Of a DNA stretch of 64,000 nt, positions 16,185 through 25,712 are shown one piece after another (position 1 is the first letter of the stretch; every line of letters starts with the position of its first letter). A program made the position numbers and the translations under genes. This DNA is from Accumulibacter sp036625275 (lineage in GTDB: Bacteria; Pseudomonadota; Gammaproteobacteria; Burkholderiales; Rhodocyclaceae). The notes below the pieces were generated by a model, which was given only the letters and a program-made list of their open reading frames with translations, had not been told where the DNA came from and did no database searches. The stretch covers positions 1 to 64,000 of the forward strand of contig NZ_JAZKUD010000001.1 in assembly GCF_036625275.1 (NCBI RefSeq). Reading direction: 5' to 3'.

Positions 16185-17021
16185 TCAGTCTCCCCTGGCG
16201 TAGCGGTTCTGCATCCATCCTTGCAGGCCGTTGATGATCAGCAGGAGGACGAAGGAGATGATCAACATCACCGAAGCCACGGCGGTGGCACCGGCGTAGT
16301 CGTACTGCTCCAGTTTGGTGATGATCATCAGTGGGGTGATTTCGGAGACCATCGGTACGTTGCCGGCGATAAAAATGACCGAGCCGTATTCCCCGACCGC
16401 CCGCGCAAAGGCCATCGCGAAGCCGGTCAGCAAGGCGGGCGCGATGTGCGGCAGGATGATCTTGCAGAAGGTCTGCCAGCGCGAGGCGCCGAGACCGGCG
16501 GCGGCTTCCTCGACTTCCCTTTCGAGGTCGGCGAGCACCGGCTGCACCGTACGCACGACAAACGGCTGACCGATGAATACCAGCGCCAGCAGCACACCCT
16601 TGGGGGTATAGGCAATCTCGACACCCAGGGGCTCGAGCAGCTTGCCGACCAAACCGTTCTGCGAATGGATCGTCGCCAGGGCGATGCCCGCCACCGCTGT
16701 CGGCAACGCGAAAGGCAGATCGACCAGCGAATCGACCAAGCCCTTGCCGGGAAAGCGGTAGCGCACCAGAACCCAGGCAAAGATCAGACCGAAGACGACG
16801 TTGATGCCCGCCGCCAGCAAGGAAGCGCCGAAGCTCAATTGATACGAGGCCAGCACGCGCGGACTGCTCACCGCAGACCAGAAAGCTTCCCAGCCGAGGG
16901 TCAGCGTCTTGGCGCCGACTGCCGTGAGCGGAATGACGACGATGATGGCCAGGTAGACCAGGGTGTAGCCCATTGCCAGACCAAAGCCCGGCAATGGGCT
17001 GAATCGCCTCAGGCGGGTCAT
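16185..17021 (-). CDS. cysT: CysT (CysU), sulfate transporter permease
   Basis: 278 residues from MTRLRRFSPLPGFGLAMGYT. Six hydrophobic segments are visible, and the cytoplasmic coupling loop reads EEAAAGLGASRWQTFCKIIL. It forms the membrane channel with CysW. It lies between sbp and cysW, ending 1 bp before the cysW start. ATG 17021 was preferred to the upstream in-frame ATG 17081, since homologues begin with this basic segment just before the first helix. Confidence 0.93.
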   Translation of the reverse strand: MTRLRRFSPLPGFGLAMGYTLVYLAIIVVIPLTAVGAKTLTLGWEAFWSAVSSPRVLASYQLSFGASLLAAGINVVFGLIFAWVLVRYRFPGKGLVDSLVDLPFALPTAVAGIALATIHSQNGLVGKLLEPLGVEIAYTPKGVLLALVFIGQPFVVRTVQPVLADLEREVEEAAAGLGASRWQTFCKIILPHIAPALLTGFAMAFARAVGEYGSVIFIAGNVPMVSEITPLMIITKLEQYDYAGATAVASVMLIISFVLLLIINGLQGWMQNRYARGD

Positions 17022-17198
17022 GTGCGACTCCCGAAAAACACTTGGATCATTCTTAACTCCTGCTGCGACGCAACATGACATGCCGCTAGTCTACGGTCAG
17101 GCAGGTTATGAAGAGAAATACTCAAATGTGAGAACGTAATGCCTTTTTGTAATAAGGCCGGACTGGACGCCAGTATCCTCGGCCCCGTCGTCGAGGGC

Positions 17199-18209
17199 TC
17201 AGCGTTTGCCGCCAGGGACGTAAATCTGGTCGAAGATGCCGCCATCGGAGAAGTGGGTCTTCTGGGCGTTGCGCCATCCACCAAAGGTGTCGTCGATGGT
17301 CACCAGGTTGACCTTGCCGAACTGCCGGGCGTACCTCGCCGCGATCTTGGCGTCGCGCGGGCGGTAGTAGTGCCTGGCGGCGATGTCCTGGCCTTCGGGG
17401 GAATACAGGTATTCGAGGTAGGCCTGCGCGACCTTGCGCGTGGCGCGCTTGTCGACCACCTTGTCGACGACCGACACCGGCGGCTCGGCGAGGATCGACA
17501 GCGACGGCGTGACGATCTCGAACTTGTCCGGACCAAGTTCCTTGATCGCCAGATAGGCTTCGTTCTCCCAGGCGATCAGGACATCGCCGATGCCCCGCTC
17601 GACAAAGGTGGTGGTCGAGCCGCGCGCGCCGGAATCGAGAACCTTGACGTTGCCGTAGATCTGGCCAACAAATTCACGGGCTTTTGCTTCATTCCCCCCG
17701 GGCTGTTTCAGTGCGTACGCCCAGGCTGCTAGATAATTCCAGCGTGCGCCGCCGGAAGTCTTGGGGTTGGGGGTGATGATCGAGACGCCGGGCCTGATCA
17801 GATCGTTCCAGTCCCTGATAGCCTTGGGGTTGCCCTTGCGGACCAGGAAGACGATCGTCGACGTGTAGGGCGCAGCATTGTGGGGCAGCCGTTTCTGCCA
17901 GTCGACCGGCACGATGCCCTTGTCGGCAATGGCGTCGATGTCGTAGGCCAGCGCCAGGGTGACCACGTCCGCGTCGATGCCGTCAATCACCGATCGGGCC
18001 TGCTTGCCCGAACCGCCGTGTGACGTATTGACCTTGACAGTGTCGCCGGTCTTCCCCCGCCAATGTTTGGCAAAAGCGGCGTTGAAGTCCTGGTACAACT
18101 CGCGGGTCGGGTCGTAGGAGACGTTGAGGATGGCCTGGTCGGCAGCGACGGCGCTGCCGACCAGCAGGGTGCCGACCAGCAGGCCGGCCAGCAGGCATTT
18201 GAACTTCAT
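17199..18209 (-). CDS. sbp: Sulfate-binding periplasmic protein
   Basis: 336 residues with a Sec signal peptide (MKFKCLLAGLLVGTLLVGSA, cleavage after AVAA). NTSHGGSGKQARSVIDGIDA and DVVTLALAYDIDAIA are the ligand-binding signatures of Sbp/CysP. PNPKTSGGARWNYLAAWAYA and VLDSGARGSTTTFVERGIGD are further conserved blocks. It captures sulfate in the periplasm for the CysTWA transporter. It is the first gene of the operon, with a 177-bp gap before cysT that may hold a post-transcriptional stop or processing site, as is common after binding-protein genes. Confidence 0.95.
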   Translation of the reverse strand: MKFKCLLAGLLVGTLLVGSAVAADQAILNVSYDPTRELYQDFNAAFAKHWRGKTGDTVKVNTSHGGSGKQARSVIDGIDADVVTLALAYDIDAIADKGIVPVDWQKRLPHNAAPYTSTIVFLVRKGNPKAIRDWNDLIRPGVSIITPNPKTSGGARWNYLAAWAYALKQPGGNEAKAREFVGQIYGNVKVLDSGARGSTTTFVERGIGDVLIAWENEAYLAIKELGPDKFEIVTPSLSILAEPPVSVVDKVVDKRATRKVAQAYLEYLYSPEGQDIAARHYYRPRDAKIAARYARQFGKVNLVTIDDTFGGWRNAQKTHFSDGGIFDQIYVPGGKR

Positions 18210-18278
18210 GGGAACTCCGTTCGATCAGGGGACGGGACAGAGTCTAGAAAAGTGCCGCCGCCCGGCCAACGAATCTTT

Positions 18279-18292
18279 GCTTATTAGCTTAT
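18279..18292. promoter_or_regulatory. Possible CysB-binding region upstream of sbp
   Basis: On the minus strand an AT-rich direct repeat, ataagctaataagc, lies about 70 bp upstream of the sbp start in otherwise GC-rich DNA. CysB targets are AT-rich and poorly conserved, so this is a position-based suggestion only. Confidence 0.3.
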
Positions 18293-18400
18293 AGGGTCTG
18301 GCCTCCGTTCCAGGCTTCCAGGCGCCGCGCACGATCGAAGCCGGCCTGGTGTACAATTCGCGGCCGCACCGCAACACCCACCGCAGCAAGGAGAAACTTA

Positions 18401-18976
18401 ATGTCTGGTCAAGGATTTCATGTACACGGCCCGCACGATCACGAGGTCGAGCACGTCGCTCAACATGGTGGCGATCACTTCACCTCGCGCGTTGCCGTTC
18501 TCACCGCCGTGCTGTCCACCATCGGCGCCATTTTCGGCTACCTCGGCGGGCACTCGCAGAATGCCGCCCTGCTTTACAAGAACGAGGCCGCGATCCAGAA
18601 AACCGCGGCGTCGAATCAGTGGAACTACTATCAGGCCAAGAGCAACAAACAGAACCTTGCCGAGCTGTCGATTACCCTGACGAGCGGTGAAGCGCGCGAG
18701 AAATACGTCCAGGAAGTCGAGCGCTACAAGAAGGAAAAGCAGGAGATCAAGGCCGAGGCCGACAAGCTCGAAGCCGTCGCCAAAGCGGCCGACCAGAAAA
18801 GCGAACTCGAAATGCACGTGCATGAGCGCTGGGCGCTGGCCACTACGCTGCTCCAGGTCGCCATCGCGATGGCCGCGATCACCCTGCTGACGCGCAAGCG
18901 CTGGATGCTGTTCGGCGTTTATGGCGCCACTGCGCTTGGCCTGCTTGCCGGGGCCGCAGGTTATCTGCACCTCTGA
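18401..18976 (+). CDS. DUF4337 family membrane protein
   Basis: 191 residues. A His-rich N-terminus (MSGQGFHVHGPHDHEVEHVA) precedes a membrane helix (about 30-50). A long charged, probably coiled-coil region follows (YVQEVERYKKEKQEIKAEAD, about 95-140), then two C-terminal helices (ATTLLQVAIAMAAITLL and LFGVYGATALGLLAGAAGYL). This layout and the SNQWNYYQAKSNKQ motif match DUF4337, of unknown function. The ATG is preceded by AAGGAG. It stands between the divergent sulfate operon and the metallophosphoesterase gene. Confidence 0.85.
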   Translation: MSGQGFHVHGPHDHEVEHVAQHGGDHFTSRVAVLTAVLSTIGAIFGYLGGHSQNAALLYKNEAAIQKTAASNQWNYYQAKSNKQNLAELSITLTSGEAREKYVQEVERYKKEKQEIKAEADKLEAVAKAADQKSELEMHVHERWALATTLLQVAIAMAAITLLTRKRWMLFGVYGATALGLLAGAAGYLHL

Positions 18977-19012
18977 TCAACGAACGCTGCCGATTTGCGA
19001 CGAGAGCCCGTG

Positions 19013-20503
19013 ATGCCCATCCTGCCTCAGACGTCATCAGAAACTCCCCTCCGTGCCGGCGTACTGCTGCTTGCGGCCGTCGGACTGCTGGCGGGCTGTG
19101 CCGGCCAGCCGGTCAGCCATGGCACGTCGATCAGCCGCTGGACGCAACTCGGTGCGCAGGACACGATCAGCCTGCGAGCCATCGTCGCGGCTGCCGACAC
19201 CTGCCCGACGGCGATCGTCGACGGCCGTGCCCAACCCTTGCTGCCGCGTAGCCGGGCAACGCCACCGCATACCCCGGCGCGTGACAACCCCGCGTTCGAG
19301 CCCGACTTCGCGGTGGTCTCGTGCGAACTCGATTTACCCCGGTCGGCGCGCCAGGCAAGCATCGATGGACACGCCATGCCAATGCCCGGCGCCGATCCTC
19401 CCCGGCGCATCGTCGTGATCGGTGACACCGGCTGCCGGGTCAAGGTCCCCGCCGATGCACCGGGGGACCCGATCCAGGACTGCAGCAGCCCGACGGATTG
19501 GCCCTGGTCGCGAATTGCACTGGCCGCGGCCCGCACGCAACCCGATCTGGTGATTCACCTCGGCGACTACCATTACCGCGAATACTGCAAGCAGCCTGCG
19601 CTCTGCTCGCCACTCCGGGAGAACGACGTTGTCGTCGGCTACGACTGGGCTGGCTGGCATGCCGATTTCTTCGCCCCGGCCACCCCGCTGCTGGCGGCAG
19701 CAGCGTGGGTCACGGTGCGCGGCAACCATGAGGACTGTGACCGCGGCGGCGAAGGCTGGATGCGCTTCCTCTCGCCGCTCCCTTACCAGGCCTGCCCCGA
19801 CCAGCGCTTCAAGACCGGCAGCCAATCGGTACTGGCCAACAATCTGACCGCCGACGCCTACCGCATCGATCTCGGCGGCAAACTGACACTGGTCGTCGCC
19901 GACAACGCCGGCCACGAGGACTATCGCCCGGCCACGCCGCAGGAAGTGGCGATTTTTGCACGTACGCTGAGCGCGCTGACGACACTGCCGGCACTTCCGC
20001 AGGCGTCTCCGGTCTGGCTGCTGCTGCACCGGCCGATCTGGTACGACGGGCTTGACGCGGCAGCACCGCCCAACGCGCTGCAGACCGCCCTCGCCGGCAA
20101 GCTGCCGGCAAACGTGCAGTTCGTCTTCGCAGGCCATCAGCACGCTTTCCAGACGATCAATTTTGCTCATGCAGCCGACCCGGTCCACTATCCGGCGGGC
20201 CGGCCGGCGCAGGTGGTGATCGGCGCCAGCGGCACCCAGCTCGAAGCGCTCGATCCCGAGTCACCCGTCTACGAAGGGAAAGTCGGCCCCGGCGGCATGG
20301 AAAGGGCACACCCCGACGGCAGGCTCTACGATGGCGTCGTTGCCAGCAGCGGCATCTTTCTCAACCGCTACAGTTTCCTGCTGCTCGAACTTGACGATAG
20401 TGGCTGGGTAGGGACGCTGCTCGACGCCGACGGGAAAACGATCAGCCGCTGCCGTCTCAACGGCGAACGCAAGGAAATCGCCTGCAGTTTTCCCGGTGCC
20501 TGA
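19013..20503 (+). CDS. Metallophosphoesterase lipoprotein
   Basis: 496 residues. The N-terminus has a lipobox (GLLAGCAG) for lipid anchoring. The calcineurin-like metal-binding motifs appear in order: VVIGDTGCRV, DLVIHLGDYHYREY, VTVRGNHEDCDRGG, LLLHRPIW and FAGHQHAFQ. It is predicted to be an exported phosphatase or phosphodiesterase facing the periplasm. ATG 19013 gives a compact signal sequence, so the frame's further upstream opening was not used. It follows the DUF4337 gene by 36 bp. The substrate is unknown. Confidence 0.85.
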   Translation: MPILPQTSSETPLRAGVLLLAAVGLLAGCAGQPVSHGTSISRWTQLGAQDTISLRAIVAAADTCPTAIVDGRAQPLLPRSRATPPHTPARDNPAFEPDFAVVSCELDLPRSARQASIDGHAMPMPGADPPRRIVVIGDTGCRVKVPADAPGDPIQDCSSPTDWPWSRIALAAARTQPDLVIHLGDYHYREYCKQPALCSPLRENDVVVGYDWAGWHADFFAPATPLLAAAAWVTVRGNHEDCDRGGEGWMRFLSPLPYQACPDQRFKTGSQSVLANNLTADAYRIDLGGKLTLVVADNAGHEDYRPATPQEVAIFARTLSALTTLPALPQASPVWLLLHRPIWYDGLDAAAPPNALQTALAGKLPANVQFVFAGHQHAFQTINFAHAADPVHYPAGRPAQVVIGASGTQLEALDPESPVYEGKVGPGGMERAHPDGRLYDGVVASSGIFLNRYSFLLLELDDSGWVGTLLDADGKTISRCRLNGERKEIACSFPGA

Positions 20504-20542
20504 GTCCTTGCTGCATGGGGCAGGGCGGAGCCTCCGGTCGTG

Positions 20543-21709
20543 TCAGTCCGGCGCAGTGTCGCACCGGAACGGCAGGTGCATGGCCGCTGCATCACGGTAC
20601 TCGGCAACCGCTTCACTTTGCCGTGCCAGGTGACGGCTGAGTAGCTGGCGCATCTGCGGATCGCTGATCCAGTGCGCCGAATGCACGATGGTCGGCGTGA
20701 AGCCTCGTGCGAGCTTGTGTTCGCCACCGGCCCCCGGTTCGAAACGCCGCAGTCCCTCGCGCAGGCAATAAGCGATTCCCTGGTAGAAACAGAGTTCGAA
20801 ATGCAGGCTGTGGTAGTGGCCGGAGCCTCCCCAGTAACGGCCGTAGAGCGCTTCGTCACTGCGAAAACACAGCGCGATGGCGACCGGCACGCCGGCATCG
20901 CGGGCAATGAAGGCGACCATCCGCCGCCCCAGCGCCGCGGCCAGATCGGCGAAGCAGGCCGCCGAAAAGGCGGCGTGATTGTTGAATCTCTCGAAGGTGC
21001 TGGCGTAGAGCGCGTGCAGCAGCGGCCATTCGGCCGCCTCGATCTGATCGCCATGGCGGGTCTCGATCGACAGGCCACTTTCTGCCACGCGTCGCCGTTC
21101 TGCCCTGACCTTGCGGCGCTTGGCGGCACTGAAAGTCGACAGATAACCGTCGAAATCGCCGCAGCCGGGGTCGACCCAGTGAAACTGCACATCATCGCTG
21201 ATCAATAGACCTTCATTCTGCAGCAGATTGATTTCGTCATCGCCGGGCAGTGCGACATGCCACGAAGAAGCTCCAGCGTGCTTGCTCAGCTGTTGCGCGC
21301 CATCGACCAGAGCCTGCCGGATGGCAGTGGCGTCTGGCCCATCGGCGACCAGCAAGCGCGGGCCGGCAACCGGCGTGTGCGGCACGCAGCTCATCAGTTT
21401 GGGGTAGTACTCGCGGCCGAGTTGCCGGTAAGCCGCCGCCCACGACCAGTCGTAGATGAAGTCGCCATGCGAATGGGTCTTGACGTACAGCGGCAGCAGA
21501 CCGACGATCGTGTTGCCGGCGTCGCTCGCCACGAGATGGCAAGGGGTCCATCCCCAGGGGCGAGCCGCCGCCCCGTGCTGCTCGATGATCGCCAGAAAAT
21601 CGGCGTTCAGGAAAGGGTGTCCGGGCGGGCAAAGGCGGGTCCATGCCGCGCGCGGAATCGCGTCGGCAGAAGCTGCACGGCTGATCGAGATGGGCAAGAG
21701 GGGAGACAA
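20543..21709 (-). CDS. FemAB/GNAT-like acyltransferase (DUF482 family)
   Basis: 388 residues. Blocks such as LPLYVKTHSHGDFIYDWSWA, YYPKLMSCVPHTPVAGPRLL, FSAAKRRKVRAERRRV and GGEHKLARGFTPTIVHSAHW are the recurrent motifs of the DUF482 'peptidoglycan biosynthesis' family, built on a GNAT/FemAB fold. Its substrate is not established. It converges on the metallophosphoesterase gene with 39 bp between stops. The upstream side (21710-21790) is followed by an ISAs1 remnant. Confidence 0.75.
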   Translation of the reverse strand: MSPLLPISISRAASADAIPRAAWTRLCPPGHPFLNADFLAIIEQHGAAARPWGWTPCHLVASDAGNTIVGLLPLYVKTHSHGDFIYDWSWAAAYRQLGREYYPKLMSCVPHTPVAGPRLLVADGPDATAIRQALVDGAQQLSKHAGASSWHVALPGDDEINLLQNEGLLISDDVQFHWVDPGCGDFDGYLSTFSAAKRRKVRAERRRVAESGLSIETRHGDQIEAAEWPLLHALYASTFERFNNHAAFSAACFADLAAALGRRMVAFIARDAGVPVAIALCFRSDEALYGRYWGGSGHYHSLHFELCFYQGIAYCLREGLRRFEPGAGGEHKLARGFTPTIVHSAHWISDPQMRQLLSRHLARQSEAVAEYRDAAAMHLPFRCDTAPD

Positions 21710-21791
21710 GCAGCGGTTTCCGCAATCGTTAAGGCATCGTCATGATTGTACACGGCCATCGCATCAGTGCCGAAGTCGTATCCTTTCGGAA

Positions 21792-22200
21792 ATGGTCGTT
21801 GACCCTCGGGCAGTGACGAAGGGGCGAGGGAAAGAGAAACTGGATGGGCTACGGAAGTCTTTGCAACTGGAGTCGGGTATCCCGTGCCATGACACGTTCG
21901 GCCGCGTCTTCGCGGCGATTGATCCCGACGAGTTGGGGGCGGCGTTCCTGCGCTGGGTGGGCCAGGTCATGCCGATCTTGACGTCAGGGGAAGTCGTCGC
22001 GATCGACGGCAAGACGAGTCGTCGATCAGGAAAGGTGGGGGGTACGCCGTTGCATCTGGTCAGCGCGTTTGCCGCCCAGGCGGGTTGGCGACCAGCCTGA
22101 CTGCCTGCACGCCCCCGAGCGCTGGCCAGACCTGAAGTCGTTCGCGATGGTTACGAGCGGGCGGACGATCAAGGGACAAACCTCCGTTGGTCGCCGTTTT
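21792..22200 (+). pseudogene. ISAs1-family transposase remnant
   Basis: The first frame (21792-22100) encodes GIPCHDTFGRVFAAIDPDEL and VVAIDGKTSRRSGKVGG, the N-terminal block and first catalytic Asp of ISAs1 transposases. A second frame (about 22105-22190) carries ERWPDLKSFAMVTSGRTIKG, a later family block. The part between them is deleted and the C-terminus is missing. Confidence 0.75.
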
Positions 22201-22318
22201 GTAACTGCTCAGGCTCCCATTCTGGCTGGGACGTGGAGAGGCAAGCGGTGCGCGATGCCATGCAGTCGGGATCAATCCGCCCGCCAACTGCGGACGCGAA
22301 TCAGATTAGTATTGAATT

Positions 22319-22880
22319 TCAATGACATGGCGAGGTGTGTATGATGTCGCGTCTTCGACGGCAGCGGCGTCGGTGAGGAAGGCGATGATTCGCCTCTCGC
22401 CGCTGCAGCGTGGACAGACGAGCGGAAAGACCACATCGATCCGCGCCAGCAGCAGCGCCCAGGTGGTGCGGGCGGCGCGACGGAGGATCGCTGCCGCTTT
22501 CCCCGGTGCTTCCTCTGTCCCCTTGGACGACCGGCTTGGCGTGACGATTGGCGCAGCGATTGACCCGGTTGCGTCTGCCGCCGGGACCCGGCTTGAGGCG
22601 CTCATGGACCCGGTGTTCGGCGTCGATTTCACGCCAGTGCTCCAGCGCGAAGGCCGGTCGAGCGCAGGTGCGCAGCAACCGTTCCAGGTCCGGGCGGTCG
22701 GCGCCTTCGATGCGCACGCTGGCGTCGGGCGAGAAGCCGCCACCGTGCGCCGAGTTCGCCATCGCCTCGGCGTCTTCCGGCTCGAGCACACCGCGGCGGG
22801 TGAGCGCGCGCAGCAGACGCCGGCAGACCCTGGCCTGGACTTCGTCGAGCCACTTGAAGCAGTCCTCGCCTGCGGCGGGT
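22319..22880 (-). pseudogene. IS91-family transposase remnant
   Basis: Reading on the minus strand from about 22880: LDEVQARVCRRLLRALTRRG, then EAMANSAHGGGFSPDASVRI and DLERLLRTCARPAFALEHWR, characteristic of IS91-type Y2 transposases. In a second frame near the end comes LLARIDVVFPLVCPRCSGER, the family's C-terminal zinc-like motif. At least one frameshift separates the parts and the N-terminal catalytic region is absent. It marks the left flank of the DGR island. Confidence 0.75.
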
Positions 22881-23167
22881 AAGCCCGCAAGGTCATGGCG
22901 GGTGCCCTCTGCTCCGTGACCGGGCTCAGGTCGTCGACGCCGACGTTCCCAAATACAACCGTTTTGCAACGATGCTGTTTTTCTGTCCCGCGCCGAATCG
23001 CCATGGCTACCGCCCGTGCGCGCAGGGCCGTGCCTCGCCGGGTCGGGCTTCGTTCCCCGGCCCAGGCCGCGCGCCGTCGGCCCCTCTCCGATCGTCGCGC
23101 CGCCTGCCTGTTGGCGGAGCGATCGCCAGGGTTCACAATGCTCGGCGGGTGAGCAGGGAGGAGAACG

Positions 23168-25645
23168 ATGACAACGCTCGAACGGGCAACGCGGCTGCTG
23201 CTGCCGCAGATGGGAAGCGAACGCCGCGACACGCTGCTGACGCTGGCCTTTCACGGCGAGCTGCGGCCGCTCTACGACGCCATCGACCAGGCCGGGGCGA
23301 GCGACGCTTTCACCGTCGCCTGCGTGCGCACGCTGCTCGAGCGCGGCTGCGTCGGTTCGCGGCATGCGCTGTCGCGGCTGCTCGAGGTGGCGCAGAGCCA
23401 CGCCGGCGACGAGAAGCGCGCCGACTTTGCCGATCTGATCGGCGAACTCGACGCGGGCTGCGTCCGCGAGCCGGACGCCGACTGCCCGTACCGCGACCTG
23501 CGCGCCTTTCGCGAGGAGGACGAGCCGCTGTTCTTCGGCCGCGACGCCTGCACGCGCGAACTCGTCGCCGCCGTCGACCGCTGCCCGCTGGTCGCCGTCG
23601 TCGGTGCGTCGGGTAGCGGCAAGTCGTCGGTCGTGCAGGCCGGGCTGATCCCGCTGTTGCGCCGCCGCGGCGGCTGGGCGGTGGCGATCGTGCGACCGGG
23701 CCCGGAGCCCTGGCGCAGCCTTGCCGGCTGCCTGCTCGAGCAGATCGAAGGCGAGCCGGCGGCCGACCAGCGCGTGCAGCGGCAGTTGGCGATCGGCGAA
23801 CTCGCCGGCGAACTGGCGCGCGGCGTCGCCGGCGGCGCCCGCGTCGGCCTGACGCACCTGGTCGACAGCCTGCTCGCCGTCCACCCGGGTAGCCGCCACC
23901 TGCTGCTGCTCGTCGACCAGTGGGAGGAACTCTACACTTACCGCGAGGCCGACGCCGCCACGGCCGCCGCTTTCGCCGACCGTCTCATCGAAGCGAGCGA
24001 GCGCGCGCCGCTGCGCATCGTGCTGACGCTGCGCGCCGATTTCACGGGTCGCGCGATCGACCACCGGCCGTTGCGCGACCACCTGCAGCAGGCGACCGTC
24101 TTCCTCGGCGGCATGAACCGCGACGAGCGCGAGCGAGCGATCCGTGGCCCGGCCGAGACGGCCGGGCTGCGCTTCGAGCCGGGTCTCGTCGCCCGCCTCC
24201 TCGACGAGGTCGGCGACGAACCCGGCAACCTGCCGCTGCTCGAGTTCTGCCTGACCCAGCTGCATGCGCGCCGCCAGGATGGCACGCTCTGCCAGGCTGG
24301 TTTCGAGGCGATCGGCGGCGTCCGCGGCGCGATCGTCAGGCGCGCCGACGAGCTCATCGACGAACTGGCGGCGCGCGCGCCCGGCAGTGAAGCGACCGCC
24401 CGCGACATCTTCCTGCAGCTCGTCCAGCTCGGCGACGGCAGTGACGACACCCGCCGGCGCGCGTCGCTCGGCGATTTCGACGAGCGTGCGCGGGCGCTGA
24501 TCGGCGAGCTGGCGAACGCGCGCCTGCTGGTCACCGGCCGCGACGCCGGCAGTGGCCAGGAGACCGTCGAGGTCGCGCACGAAGCGCTGATCCGCAACTG
24601 GCCGCGGCTGCGCGACTGGCTGCAGCAGGACCGCGACGACCTGCTGCAGCGGCGCGAGATCGGGCGTGCGACGGCGGCCTGGACGGCGCACGGCGACAGC
24701 CATCGCTGGTCGGACGAGCGCGTCATGCTCGAGACCGCTCCGATGTTGCAGCGTCTGGCGCCGCGCTTCGCGCTGAGCGCGAGCGAACAGCGCTTTCTCG
24801 GGCCGCTGAGGGTCGACGAGATGCTGACGCTGCTCGACGATCCGGCAACGACGCACGCGCTGCGCGCGACGATCGGCGACCGCCTGGCGCTGCTTCCCGG
24901 CGGCGATCCGCGCCCCGGCGTCGGCCTGCGCGATGGCCTGCCGGACATCGTCTGGCACGAGATACCCGGCGGCGAGGTCGAACTCGCGGTCGATCCGTCC
25001 GGATTGCTGCGCCGCTGGCGCGGTCGCCCGCGCTTCGCCGCCGAGCCGTTCCACATCGCGCGCCATCCGGTGACCGTGGCGCAGTGGCGGGTGTTTCTTG
25101 CGGCGGCGGATGGCTATGACGCGCTGGTGCGCCGCGTGCGCGGCTGGGAAGCCGCTCGCCAGCGGGGTCGCGACAACCAGCCGGCGGTCGACCTGACGTG
25201 GTACGAAGCGATGGCTTACTGCCAGTGGCTCGGCGCTGCGCTCGGCCAGGCGATCCGGCTGCCGGCCGAGTGGGAGTGGCAGCTCGCGGCGAGCGGCAGT
25301 GATCCGCTCCGCGAGTACCCCTGGGGCGGCTGGCAGGAGGGACGGGCCAACACCTTCGAGAGCGGGCTCGGCCGGATGACCGCGGTCGGAGTCTATCCGC
25401 CGGGGACTTCGGAGCAGGGCGTATGCGACCTTGCCGGCAACGCTTGGGAGTGGTGCCTCAACCGGTTCGACAAGCCAGGAGACGTCACGACCGGTGGCGA
25501 CGCCCGGCGCGTGGTGCGCGGCGGCTCCTGGCGCTACGACCGCGGCGTCGCGCGCTGCGCCTGCCGCGTCGTCGATGGCCCGGGCGGCCGCAGCGGCGGT
25601 CTGGGTTTGCGGTTGGTGTGTGTCTCCCCCATCCTGAAGCGCTGA
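23168..25645 (+). CDS. DGR target 1: STAND NTPase with C-terminal FGE-like variable domain
   Basis: 825 residues, start supported by GGGAGGAG 6 nt upstream. Residues 1-100 are an alpha-helical domain with the same pattern as target 2 (LLTLAFHGELRPLYDAI; GCVGSRHALSRLLEV), resembling the effector-associated domains of conflict systems. A nSTAND1-like NTPase follows: GRDACTRELVAAV, Walker A GASGSGKS (146-153), Walker B LLLLVDQWEEL (245-255) and a helical C-terminal arm. From about 594 is an FGE-sulfatase / C-type-lectin-fold domain (PVTVAQWRVFLAA, EWEWQLAASG, DLAGNAWEWCLNRF, VVRGGSW). Residues 779-820 are the DGR variable repeat. Predicted: a cytoplasmic signal-sensing NTPase whose ligand surface is hypermutated. 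No catalytic effector is visible in this protein. Confidence 0.88.
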   Translation: MTTLERATRLLLPQMGSERRDTLLTLAFHGELRPLYDAIDQAGASDAFTVACVRTLLERGCVGSRHALSRLLEVAQSHAGDEKRADFADLIGELDAGCVREPDADCPYRDLRAFREEDEPLFFGRDACTRELVAAVDRCPLVAVVGASGSGKSSVVQAGLIPLLRRRGGWAVAIVRPGPEPWRSLAGCLLEQIEGEPAADQRVQRQLAIGELAGELARGVAGGARVGLTHLVDSLLAVHPGSRHLLLLVDQWEELYTYREADAATAAAFADRLIEASERAPLRIVLTLRADFTGRAIDHRPLRDHLQQATVFLGGMNRDERERAIRGPAETAGLRFEPGLVARLLDEVGDEPGNLPLLEFCLTQLHARRQDGTLCQAGFEAIGGVRGAIVRRADELIDELAARAPGSEATARDIFLQLVQLGDGSDDTRRRASLGDFDERARALIGELANARLLVTGRDAGSGQETVEVAHEALIRNWPRLRDWLQQDRDDLLQRREIGRATAAWTAHGDSHRWSDERVMLETAPMLQRLAPRFALSASEQRFLGPLRVDEMLTLLDDPATTHALRATIGDRLALLPGGDPRPGVGLRDGLPDIVWHEIPGGEVELAVDPSGLLRRWRGRPRFAAEPFHIARHPVTVAQWRVFLAAADGYDALVRRVRGWEAARQRGRDNQPAVDLTWYEAMAYCQWLGAALGQAIRLPAEWEWQLAASGSDPLREYPWGGWQEGRANTFESGLGRMTAVGVYPPGTSEQGVCDLAGNAWEWCLNRFDKPGDVTTGGDARRVVRGGSWRYDRGVARCACRVVDGPGGRSGGLGLRLVCVSPILKR
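25503..25628 (+). repeat. DGR variable repeat 1 (VR1)
   Basis: 126 bp aligned without gaps to the TR at 29823-29948. Twenty of the 24 TR adenines in the variable segment are changed (to G, T or C) and no other base differs. It covers 14 variable codons ending in an invariant ctgggtttgcggttggtgtg tail, the likely initiation-of-mutagenic-homing region. Confidence 0.95.
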
Positions 25646-25691
25646 CCCCTGGATCTCTGATCTCTGTCATCTCTGCTGCACTGGTACTCTG

Positions 25692-25712
25692 AAACGCCGC
25701 GCAGCGGCGTTT
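25692..25712 (+). promoter_or_regulatory. DGR target hairpin after VR1
   Basis: A 9-bp perfect stem, aaacgccgc / gcggcgttt, with a 3-nt loop, starts 63 nt after the VR end. The same stem at the same distance follows VR2 and VR3. A second, GC-rich stem follows after 1 nt (imperfect here). Hairpins after the VR are known to promote DGR retrohoming in the Bordetella phage system. Confidence 0.8.

Noticed and set aside
22319..25066. 915-residue minus-strand open frame
   Set aside because: It lies opposite DGR target 1, has Arg/Gln/Ala-biased composition and no domain; only its last part (22319-22880) is real IS91 sequence.
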